Assembly (NCBI GenBank): GCA_030623665.1
Contig: JAUXLO010000090.1
Coordinates: forward strand, 1 to 7,280
Source: Planctomycetota bacterium
GTDB lineage: Bacteria > Planctomycetota > Brocadiia > Brocadiales > Bathyanammoxibiaceae
Length of the DNA stretch: 7,280 nucleotides
Reading direction: 5' to 3'
Shown here: piece by piece, positions 1 through 5,504 of the stretch
Layout: each line of letters opens with the position of its first letter
Numbering within the stretch: the stretch's first letter is position 1
The notes under the pieces: generated by a model
Databases searched by the model: none
What the model was told of the DNA's origin: nothing
Seen by the model: only the letters and a program-made list of their open reading frames with translations
Program-made: the position numbers and the translations under genes

Positions 1-58
1 ACTCGAACCTCCACTGAGAGATCCAAAATCTCTAGTGCTACCATTACACTACCGGGTA
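1..58 (-). tRNA. tRNA-Gln (anticodon TTG), 3' end cut off by window start
   Basis: Read on the minus strand, positions 58 down to 1 fold as a tRNA. The 5' acceptor strand is TACCCGG (58-52), followed by TA at tRNA positions 8-9. The D arm is GTGT/GCAC around a loop containing GG. The anticodon stem AGAGA/TCTCT encloses the loop TTTTGGA, which places TTG at the anticodon. A four-base variable region is followed by GGAGG and the T loop TTCGAGT, where the window ends. The missing part is the 3' T-stem strand, the 3' acceptor strand and the discriminator base. A weak U1-A72 pair, expected here, is typical of bacterial tRNA-Gln. The gene shares 15 nt with the 3' end of ilvD on the same strand, which is unusual. 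No separate promoter is obvious in the GC-rich ilvD sequence just upstream, so co-transcription with ilvD is possible. Confidence 0.9.
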
Positions 59-1714
59 GTGGTTGGCATCCAGCACGGCCCCCTTGCTGGCGGCGCTAAC
101 GAGCCGGGCATACCTGGCTAGATAGCCGTTTACCTGAGGTACGATGGGCTTCCATCTTTTCCTGCGCTTCTGAAGAACATCCTCTGACACATGGAGTTCC
201 AAGCTACGGGCCGGTATATCTATAGTAATTTCATCGCCTTCTTCAACCAGGGCAATCGGACCTCCCACCATGGCCTCGGGGCAGACATGCCCAACGCACG
301 GCCCGCGTGTGCCACCCGAAAAGCGTCCGTCTGTCAGAAGGGCCACCGAGGTCTCAAGGCCCATCCCCACCAGCGCCGCAGTGGGTGAAAGCATCTCTCT
401 CATACCGGGACCACCCTGTGGCCCCTCATACCTGATTACCACCACGCTCCCGGGGCCAATATCCCTGTTCATTATGGCCTTCATTGCCTGTTCTTCTCTG
501 GTAAAGACCCTGGCATGGCCCTTAAAATACCGGGCCTCCGGCAGCACCGCACTCTGCTTGACAACAGCGCCCTCCGGGGCAAGGTTGCCATAAAGGACGG
601 CTATACCGCCTTCCTGGCCGGCGACCTCCTTCTTGCTCTTTATAACCTTTTCGTCAGTAAGCTCCGCCTCCTCCGCAATCTCTAATATCCTCTTCCCGCT
701 CACCGTCATACAGTCATTGAGATCCCCCGCCAGCCTCTTCAAAACGGCCGGAATACCCCCCGCATAGTACAGGTCCTCAAGGAAATATTTTCCACTGGGC
801 ACAAGGTCAACCAGGTGAGGTATCCGCTTACTTGTTTCATTAAAGTGGTCCAGGGTTATCTCCGAGCCGGCCTCTCTTGCTATGGCAGGTAGATGAAGAC
901 ACGTATTAGTAGACCCACCCAGGGCCATGTCCATCACCAGCGCATTCTCAAAGGCCTCCGGGGTCATTATGGTTCGTGAGGTCACATCGTCCTTGGCCAG
1001 CCTGACCGCTACCTGCCCGCTCTTGTAGGCAATCCTGTCCTTTTCCGCAGAGACGGCCAGGGCGGCCGCACAACCAGGCAGTGACATGCCCATGGTCTCG
1101 GTCAAACAGGCCATGGTATTGGCCGTGTAAAGGCCCTGACAGGAACCTGCCCCCGGACACGCCTCCATCTCCAGCCGGTCCATCTCCTCCTGAGAGATAT
1201 CCCCCTTTCGTCTCCTCCCCACTGCCTCAAACGTGTCACCTACCAGAGAGAGTCTCTTTCCCCTGAGATTACCGCACAACATGGGGCCGGCTGTTACCAC
1301 TATGCCGGGTATGTCCAGCCTGGCCAGGGCCATCAACATCCCCGGGGTAATTTTATCACAATTGGTAAGCAGCACCAGACCATCCAAGCAGTGTGCGCTG
1401 GCCACACATTCGATGGCATCCGCTATCACCTCCCTTATGGCCAGAGAGTAGCGCATACCCGGGTGCCCCATCGCTATGCCGTCGCATATCCCAGGGATAC
1501 CAAATATAAAACTCACCCCGCCACCTGCATGGACGCCCTTCCCTATGGCCGTCTCCAGGCGTCTCATATGCACATGTCCTGGAATAAGCTCGGTGTAGCT
1601 ACTGGCCACCCCTATGAAGGGCTTCTTTAAGTCCTCCTTGTCCAGACCTGTAGCAAAGAGAAGGGACCTGGCAGGGGCGCGCTCCAGTCCTACCTTTATA
1701 ATGTCACTACGCAA
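44..1714 (-). CDS. ilvD: dihydroxy-acid dehydratase IlvD
   Basis: This enzyme removes water from 2,3-dihydroxy-3-methylbutanoate or -pentanoate to give the 2-keto acids for valine/leucine and isoleucine; it is a cytoplasmic Fe-S/Mg enzyme. The 556 residues match the short bacterial/archaeal form. Visible signatures are the N-terminal RSDxxKxGxERAP block (residues 2-14), the first family motif around [12 protein letters not shown] (118-129), [10 protein letters not shown] (185-194) and the second family motif [13 protein letters not shown] (459-471). By family knowledge, C119 and C192 bind the cluster, D78, D120 and K121 bind Mg, and S466 is catalytic. Position 46 is Gly (PGHVHM, 45-50), as in E. 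coli-type enzymes, rather than the Cys of plant-type [2Fe-2S] enzymes. The start is TTG: an in-frame TAA lies four codons upstream, no ATG intervenes, and AAGGGG sits 5 nt away. The last residues YPVV and the TAA stop are encoded inside the tRNA-Gln gene. No other branched-chain gene is in view. Confidence 0.97.
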   Translation of the reverse strand: MRSDIIKVGLERAPARSLLFATGLDKEDLKKPFIGVASSYTELIPGHVHMRRLETAIGKGVHAGGGVSFIFGIPGICDGIAMGHPGMRYSLAIREVIADAIECVASAHCLDGLVLLTNCDKITPGMLMALARLDIPGIVVTAGPMLCGNLRGKRLSLVGDTFEAVGRRRKGDISQEEMDRLEMEACPGAGSCQGLYTANTMACLTETMGMSLPGCAAALAVSAEKDRIAYKSGQVAVRLAKDDVTSRTIMTPEAFENALVMDMALGGSTNTCLHLPAIAREAGSEITLDHFNETSKRIPHLVDLVPSGKYFLEDLYYAGGIPAVLKRLAGDLNDCMTVSGKRILEIAEEAELTDEKVIKSKKEVAGQEGGIAVLYGNLAPEGAVVKQSAVLPEARYFKGHARVFTREEQAMKAIMNRDIGPGSVVVIRYEGPQGGPGMREMLSPTAALVGMGLETSVALLTDGRFSGGTRGPCVGHVCPEAMVGGPIALVEEGDEITIDIPARSLELHVSEDVLQKRRKRWKPIVPQVNGYLARYARLVSAASKGAVLDANHYPVV

Positions 1715-1719
1715 GAGGG

Positions 1720-1725
1720 CCCCTT
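1720..1725 (-). promoter_or_regulatory. ribosome binding site fixing the TTG start of ilvD
   Basis: On the minus strand AAGGGG ends 5 nt before TTG at 1714. An in-frame TAA (1724-1726) overlaps this site, so translation cannot start further upstream. The conserved N-terminus begins immediately after the TTG, which supports this rare start codon. Confidence 0.7.
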
Positions 1726-1732
1726 AAATCAT

Positions 1733-1750
1733 TGCTTCGAGACCGAAGCA
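1733..1750 (-). promoter_or_regulatory. perfect hairpin in the ilvD leader
   Basis: TGCTTCG and CGAAGCA form a 7-bp perfect stem with a 4-nt loop in the predicted ilvD 5' untranslated region. It ends 7 nt before the AAGGGG ribosome binding site. It is followed by TGATTT rather than a T run, so it does not look like a terminator. It may stabilise the leader or affect ribosome access. I recognise no known riboswitch or T-box in it. Confidence 0.4.
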
Positions 1751-1808
1751 TGTAAGTGTAAATGTAACAACGAATTAAAATGCTTTACGCGTCCTCTATA
1801 AACAAAAA

Positions 1809-1837
1809 ATAATATCATAGCGCATTGGTCAAGTCAA
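1809..1837 (-). promoter_or_regulatory. sigma70-like promoter for ilvD
   Basis: On the minus strand there is a -35 TTGACT (1837-1832), a 17-nt spacer and a -10 TATTAT (1814-1809). Each hexamer matches the consensus at five of six positions with ideal spacing. Transcription would begin near 1802, giving a leader of about 88 nt. A second TTGACC overlaps just downstream of the -35. Confidence 0.65.
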
Positions 1838-1862
1838 GCAATTTCCACCGACTAGAATTCCC

Positions 1863-1892
1863 TTGACTTTCCTTTTCAAAGTTGTTTATCTT
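1863..1892 (+). promoter_or_regulatory. candidate promoter for the four-gene cluster
   Basis: There is a -35 TTGACT (1863-1868) with -10 TATCTT (1887-1892) and an 18-nt spacer, in an AT-rich stretch. A second TATCTT at 1905-1910 sits 17 nt after TTGTTT (1882-1887) and is an alternative. The site lies back to back with the ilvD promoter, 25 nt away. The -10 match is only moderate. Confidence 0.4.
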
Positions 1893-1927
1893 TAATTTTA
1901 ATAATATCTTGTGATTGACTCCGCTAT

Positions 1928-1978
1928 GGACCCTGCCGGCTCCCACAAAACTACTAGGGTCTTATAAAAGGACACCCT
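1928..1978 (+). promoter_or_regulatory. two mutually exclusive stems in the leader of the DUF523 gene
   Basis: AGGGTC (1956-1961) can pair with the upstream GACCCT (1929-1934). Alternatively its first five bases AGGGT can pair with ACCCT (1974-1978). The second pairing places the ribosome binding site AAGGA (1968-1972) in the loop of a small hairpin directly before the ATG at 1982. The pairings exclude each other, which is the layout of a simple translational switch. The stems are short (5-6 bp), so this is suggestive only. Confidence 0.25.
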
Positions 1979-1981
1979 GAG

Positions 1982-2407
1982 ATGATCTTAATAAGCGGAT
2001 GCCTTGTCGGTTTGGAGTGCAGACACGACGGCAGTACCGAGAAAGATGATGACCTGCTGGCGTCACTAAAGGGCGTCAACCTCCTGCCCTTCTGTCCCGA
2101 GCAAATGGGGGGGCTTTCCACCCCAAGACCCAGCGCAGAGATAATCGGTGGTGACGGGCACGATGTCCTGGCCCACAAGGCCAGGGTCATCGGCGAAGAT
2201 GGCGAAGACGTTACTGTACCCTTTGTCCGCGGGGCGACGGAGTCAAAAAAACTTGTACGGCTTTTTAACATAACCAGTGCCTATCTTAAGGGCAAGAGTC
2301 CGTCTTGCGGCCTCGGCACAATATTTAGAAACGGCCATCAGGTCGAGGGCGATGGAGTATGCGCTGCTCTACTGTCACGGAACGGTATAAAGATTACCTG
2401 CGTTTGA
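1982..2407 (+). CDS. DUF523 family protein, TudS-like Fe-S desulfidase candidate
   Basis: A 141-residue single-domain protein of the DUF523 (YbbK) family. Signatures are the N-terminal SGCLVGLECRHDG (residues 5-17, C7 and C13), FCPEQMGGLSTPRPSAEI (37-54, C38) and KSPSCGLG (105-112, C109). A studied member of this family, TudS, is a 2-thiouracil desulfidase that holds a [4Fe-4S] cluster through three cysteines and removes sulfur without redox change. The conserved cysteines here make a similar cluster likely, but the true substrate is unknown. It lacks the DUF1722 domain fused to some relatives. It has no signal peptide and is probably cytoplasmic. The ATG start has AAGGA 9 nt upstream. It is the first gene of the plus-strand cluster; the next start codon follows after 1 nt. 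A 105-residue open frame on the opposite strand is a shadow. Confidence 0.88.
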   Translation: MILISGCLVGLECRHDGSTEKDDDLLASLKGVNLLPFCPEQMGGLSTPRPSAEIIGGDGHDVLAHKARVIGEDGEDVTVPFVRGATESKKLVRLFNITSAYLKGKSPSCGLGTIFRNGHQVEGDGVCAALLSRNGIKITCV

Positions 2408-2408
2408 T

Positions 2409-3041
2409 GTGGAAACAGACCCACTTCCGAACATGAAAGATACGGGAGCTACACTGTTTAAGAGACTTCAAGATTGGACGCTCCAATGGGTGGGGACACC
2501 CTATGCCACGCCGTCTCTCTTTGCGGTAGCCTTTGCCGAGGCGTCTTTTTTCCCCATCCCCCCGGACATACTGCTCATCGTCATGGCGCTGGCCATACCG
2601 TCAAAGGCCTTTCGATACGCCCTCGTCTGCTGCGCCGGCTCTGTACTTGGAGGATGCCTTGGATATGTCATCGGTTACGAAATGTTCGAACGTGTGGGTA
2701 AGCCTATCATAAATTTTTATGACCTACAGAAGGAGTTTGACTACGTAAGCACACAGTTCCACGAAAACGCCTTCGCTGCCATAGCCATTGCCGGTTTTAC
2801 CCCCATACCATATAAACTCTTTACTATCGCAGCAGGAGTATGTAAAATTAAGTTTTCTACTCTGGTGCTGGCGTCAATATTGAGTAGAGGTACAAGATTC
2901 ATGGCGGAAGGCGCCCTAATATATTTCTTTGGTGAGAGGGTAAAGACTTTTATAGAGAAGTACTTCAACATGCTCTCTATTGCCTTCGTGGTGCTGCTTA
3001 TATTAGGGTATATACTTATTACGTCCTTTTCGAGCCAGTAA
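2409..3041 (+). CDS. YqaA-type VTT/DedA (SNARE-associated) membrane protein
   Basis: An integral inner-membrane protein of about 210 residues in the VTT/DedA superfamily, YqaA branch. Visible blocks are FAEASFFPIPPDILL (42-56), a hydrophobic stretch with the Gly-rich GSVLGGCLGYVIGY (77-90), the AGFTPIPYKLFTIAAG block (128-143), SRGTRF (159-164), and a C-terminal membrane segment (about 188-205). DedA relatives are implicated in lipid flipping and proton-dependent envelope homeostasis; the substrate of this branch is not established. Charged segments around 92-118 and 174-185 probably lie outside the membrane. The GTG at 2409 starts 1 nt after the previous stop and suggests translational coupling. 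ATG at 2433 (residue 9) is an equally possible start, since neither has a clear ribosome binding site. It sits between a probable Fe-S protein and an exported MEMO protein, which hints at an envelope process but does not prove one. Confidence 0.88.
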   Translation: METDPLPNMKDTGATLFKRLQDWTLQWVGTPYATPSLFAVAFAEASFFPIPPDILLIVMALAIPSKAFRYALVCCAGSVLGGCLGYVIGYEMFERVGKPIINFYDLQKEFDYVSTQFHENAFAAIAIAGFTPIPYKLFTIAAGVCKIKFSTLVLASILSRGTRFMAEGALIYFFGERVKTFIEKYFNMLSIAFVVLLILGYILITSFSSQ

Positions 3042-3047
3042 GCTATC

Positions 3048-4712
3048 ATGTACAGACCGGCCATAATCCTCATAACAATCCTCCTGGTATTATCGCCTCC
3101 CCTCTTTGCCCAGTCCGATAAGCCGGAGGTCGAAACCTTTGGACCGAGGGTGTCGGGTTTCTTCTACCCCAGGGCGGAGGACAACCTGCAAAAGATGATT
3201 GCCTTGAAGCTTGAAAAGGTAATAAAGGAAGAACTCCCCGGAAGGCCCATGGCAATTATCTCTCCACACGCCGGGTATGACTACTCAGGGGGAGTGGCTG
3301 CCTACGGTTTCAGCGCCATCAAGGGCCGGGACTACAAAAGGGTCGTCATACTTGCCCCAAGCCATTATGGCAAGAGATACAGGGGGGTGGCCGTTCTAAA
3401 CGCCTCTCGATATAAGACCCCACTGGGAGAGATAGAGATAGATAAAGAGGTCTGCCAGGAACTCGTTAATAACTCTCCCAGTTCCGATTCAATCAAGCTG
3501 TTCGGTTATTATACGGGGGCCTATAAGAACGAACATTCTATGGAAACACAACTTCCCTTTTTGCAAACGGTTCTTGGTGAATTCAAAGCGGTGCCGTTAC
3601 TGGTGGGGCTTCTCATGGACGACGACTACAGCAAGGTAGCTGACGCCATTAAGCCTTACCTCGATGACAGCACACTGGTCGTGGCCAGCTCCGACTTTAC
3701 CCACTACGGGCGCAGATTTGGCTACGTACCCTTCTCCAGCAAAATAGAAGAGAACATCCATAACCTTGACTACGGGGCCATAGACGAGATTCTTGAGAAG
3801 AATTTTGACGGCTTTGTTGACTACAGGAAAGAGACGGGGATAACCGTCTGTGGGTCCACACCAATAGCAGTGCTCATAAAACTCCTGCCCGATGATGCCC
3901 AGGGCACCTTGCTGAAATATGACACGTCCGGCAGGATGGAAGAAGATTTCACCTACTCGGTTAGTTACGTCTCCATAATCTTTACCGTCCCGGCGGGAAA
4001 GAAGACGGGCAAGGCACTAAAGACACCCGCATCCAGCCGCTACCTCATCCCGGCAGACTACACTCCAGAAGAGGACAAAAGGGCAACAAAAGGAAATGCA
4101 CGGTTAACAGGCGGCTTCACGCAAACACAGGACCTCATTACAGACGAAGAGAGTCAAATACTACTGGGCATCGCCCGAGACACCCTGGAAACCTATACGC
4201 AAACAAAAAGCCGCCCCGACATCACAGAATACAACCTGACACCAAAACTAAAGGAAAAAAGCGGCGCGTTTGTCACCCTGAAAAAAGACGGCAGACTAAG
4301 GGGCTGCATAGGTCACATACAGCCAAGGACGTCCCTGTGGCATGCGGTAATGGAGAACACGGTTAACTCTGCCTCTAGTGACATGCGTTTCACCCCGGTA
4401 AAAGAGGAAGAACTGGAAGACATAGATATAGAGATATCGGTACTCAGCCCCCTTAAAAAAATTAACGGGCCCGAGGACTTCCATGTCGGAGAAGAGGGGA
4501 TTTTAATAAGATTGGGAGGCTATCAGGCGGTCTTCCTCCCGCACGTGGCAACAGAGCAGGGCTGGAACCGAAATGAGACACTGCGCAACCTGTGCAACAA
4601 AGCGGGGCTGCCCTGGCACGCCTGGTGGAATGAGAACATGGAATTCTATGTCTTTACCGCCACGGTTATTCACGAAGAGCTACATGAAGGGCTTAGCAGT
4701 AGCAGGAAATAG
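3048..4712 (+). CDS. exported MEMO-AMMECR1 fusion protein (AmmeMemoRadiSam proteins B and A)
   Basis: A 554-residue two-domain protein. Residues 1-21 are a Sec-type signal peptide: MYRP, then a hydrophobic core about 5-19, with likely cleavage after LFA. Residues about 30-315 are a MEMO domain of the LigB/extradiol-dioxygenase-like fold. ISPHAGYDYSGG has H74, APSHYG has H106, SSDFTHYG has D216 and H219, and VCGSTPI has C268. These align by motif with human MEMO1 H49, H81, D189, H192 and C244, which bind iron. A polar linker (about 316-365) leads to an AMMECR1 domain (about 366-545) with LRGCIG (417-422) and the KAGLPWHAW block (518-526). MEMO and AMMECR1 belong with a radical-SAM protein in the AmmeMemoRadiSam set, whose reaction is unknown. 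That third protein is not in the window. The ATG lies 6 nt after the previous stop with no strong ribosome binding site, so coupling is likely. Separate genes are more usual than this fusion; the signal peptide places it outside the cytoplasm. Confidence 0.92.
   Translation: MYRPAIILITILLVLSPPLFAQSDKPEVETFGPRVSGFFYPRAEDNLQKMIALKLEKVIKEELPGRPMAIISPHAGYDYSGGVAAYGFSAIKGRDYKRVVILAPSHYGKRYRGVAVLNASRYKTPLGEIEIDKEVCQELVNNSPSSDSIKLFGYYTGAYKNEHSMETQLPFLQTVLGEFKAVPLLVGLLMDDDYSKVADAIKPYLDDSTLVVASSDFTHYGRRFGYVPFSSKIEENIHNLDYGAIDEILEKNFDGFVDYRKETGITVCGSTPIAVLIKLLPDDAQGTLLKYDTSGRMEEDFTYSVSYVSIIFTVPAGKKTGKALKTPASSRYLIPADYTPEEDKRATKGNARLTGGFTQTQDLITDEESQILLGIARDTLETYTQTKSRPDITEYNLTPKLKEKSGAFVTLKKDGRLRGCIGHIQPRTSLWHAVMENTVNSASSDMRFTPVKEEELEDIDIEISVLSPLKKINGPEDFHVGEEGILIRLGGYQAVFLPHVATEQGWNRNETLRNLCNKAGLPWHAWWNENMEFYVFTATVIHEELHEGLSSSRK
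4704..4708 (+). promoter_or_regulatory. ribosome binding site favouring the TTG start at 4713
   Basis: AGGAA lies inside the last codons of the fusion gene, 4 nt before TTG at 4713. The alternatives GTG (4719) and ATG (4722) are 10 and 13 nt away. The spacing favours TTG, although ATG remains possible; the choice changes only three residues. Confidence 0.45.
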
Positions 4713-5309
4713 TTGTTAGTGATGAACGAAGTAGTAACAGACGAAGAAGAGATTCAGAAGGAAGCCGCAATACACAAGAGGCTCCTGGACATAGCCAGAC
4801 AAAGTGTAGAGGCTATAGTAAGGGGAGAACCCACACCTGAATTTACGGTTAACAACCCGGAGCTCCATCATCTCCACGGCGCATTTGTTACCATAAAAAA
4901 ACGCGGTGCGCTCCGAGGCTGCATAGGCCGATTCATCTCAGATATACCCCTCTACCAGCTCGTTAAGGAGATGGCCGTCGCCGCCGCTACCGAAGACCCA
5001 CGGTTCAAGGATGAGCACCTAAACGAATCAGAACTAAGCGAAATAGATCTAGAGGTTTCAGTAATATCCTCTCTGAAGAAGATCTCCAACCCCCTGGACT
5101 TCCAGCTCGGCAGGCACGGCATATACGTAAAGAAGGGCGATAGTGTCGGATGCCTCCTCCCCCAGGTCGCTAAGGAAAAGGGCTGGTCGAAGCAGGAGTT
5201 CCTGTCATGCTGCTGTCTGGGGAAGGCGGGGCTCGGCCCTGACGCCTGGAAGGAAGCCGACACAGAGGTCTACGTCTTTACGGCAGGCATTGTAAATGAG
5301 CACGGTTAG
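4713..5309 (+). CDS. stand-alone AMMECR1 domain protein (AmmeMemoRadiSam protein A)
   Basis: A 198-residue protein consisting almost wholly of an AMMECR1 domain, with GAFVTIKK (56-63), LRGCIG (67-72), AAATEDPRF (90-98), IDLEVSVIS (111-119), LLPQVAKEKGW (148-158) and KAGLGPDAW (171-179). It has no signal peptide and so is probably cytoplasmic, unlike the AMMECR1 half of the preceding fusion, to which it is clearly but distantly related. The family has no proven activity; human AMMECR1 is linked to a developmental syndrome. It starts directly after the stop of the fusion gene (TTG at 4713; ATG at 4722 is the alternative). Oddities are three consecutive cysteines at 166-168 and one extra residue before KAGL compared with the fusion copy. 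It is the last gene of the cluster and faces folC across a convergent gap. Confidence 0.93.
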   Translation: MLVMNEVVTDEEEIQKEAAIHKRLLDIARQSVEAIVRGEPTPEFTVNNPELHHLHGAFVTIKKRGALRGCIGRFISDIPLYQLVKEMAVAAATEDPRFKDEHLNESELSEIDLEVSVISSLKKISNPLDFQLGRHGIYVKKGDSVGCLLPQVAKEKGWSKQEFLSCCCLGKAGLGPDAWKEADTEVYVFTAGIVNEHG

Positions 5310-5371
5310 TATCCTGTTCAGGTAATGATGTAACGCTGCCATCCTCCTCGATAGGAAAATTACTTGTCTCA

Positions 5372-5403
5372 CCCTCCCTCTACCTCCCTACCTCGAGGGA
5401 GGG
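5372..5403. repeat. inverted repeat, 9-bp perfect stem, in the convergent gap
   Basis: CCCTCCCTC (5372-5380) is exactly complementary to GAGGGAGGG (5395-5403), with a 14-nt pyrimidine-rich loop that itself repeats CTCCCT. It lies downstream of both converging genes. No T run follows on either strand, so it is not a canonical intrinsic terminator. It resembles the dispersed intergenic hairpins seen in many bacterial genomes. Confidence 0.5.
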
Positions 5404-5431
5404 GAAAGACGAAGGCCCGGCAGAGGCTCAA

Positions 5432-5442
5432 GACGTTACGTC
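5432..5442. repeat. short hairpin GACG-TTA-CGTC
   Basis: A 4-bp stem with a TTA loop, 5 nt before the longer TTA-loop hairpin. Alone it could be chance; it is listed because two neighbouring inverted repeats have the same loop. Confidence 0.3.
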
Positions 5443-5446
5443 ATCT

Positions 5447-5467
5447 TTCTCCGCCTTAGGCGGAGAA
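5447..5467. repeat. hairpin with 9-bp perfect stem and TTA loop
   Basis: TTCTCCGCC (5447-5455) and GGCGGAGAA (5459-5467) pair perfectly around TTA. A T-G wobble and a C-G pair can extend the stem to 11 bp (5445-5469). It could protect the 3' ends of either converging transcript or act as a weak bidirectional terminator. It lacks a trailing T run, and it looks like a REP-type or MITE-like repeat unit. Confidence 0.6.
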
Positions 5468-5477
5468 GGACATTGTA

Positions 5478-5497
5478 GGGGCAGGGTTACCCCCGCC
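5478..5497. repeat. third TTA-loop inverted repeat, imperfect
   Basis: GGGTTACCC (5484-5492) is extended outward by GGC/GCC after a small internal mismatch, giving a GC-rich imperfect hairpin that ends 8 nt before the folC stop codon. An alternative pairing of GGGG (5478-5481) with CCCC is possible. Similar GGGGCAGGG...CCCC intergenic units are common dispersed repeats in some environmental bacteria; this is recollection, not a search result. Confidence 0.4.
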
Positions 5498-5504
5498 TCA
5501 CAGT

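Noticed and set aside
1..58. tRNA as an integration (att) site with a mobile element
   Set aside because: No integrase, no direct repeat of the tRNA 3' end and no foreign genes are visible, and the tRNA 3' end is outside the window.
270..593. 107-residue plus-strand frame over ilvD
   Set aside because: It is Pro/Ser-rich antisense sequence over a strongly conserved gene; there is no independent evidence of coding.
1703..1747. 14-codon frame overlapping the ilvD start, a possible leader peptide
   Set aside because: It has no ribosome binding site and is not enriched in branched-chain codons, so attenuation by a leader peptide is not supported.
1954..2271. 105-residue minus-strand frame over the DUF523 gene
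   Set aside because: Its composition is that of a shadow frame (Ser/Pro-rich, no motif), and the DUF523 reading has clear family motifs.
4893..4899. A7 run in the free AMMECR1 gene (others in the DUF523 and fusion genes), possible frameshift site
   Set aside because: Lys-Lys codons explain these runs, the zero frame encodes conserved sequence on both sides, and no stop or alternative product follows that would use a shift.
5447..5480. Intrinsic terminator for the AMMECR1 or folC transcript
   Set aside because: The stem is strong but neither strand has a T run after it, so it is listed as a repeat rather than a terminator.
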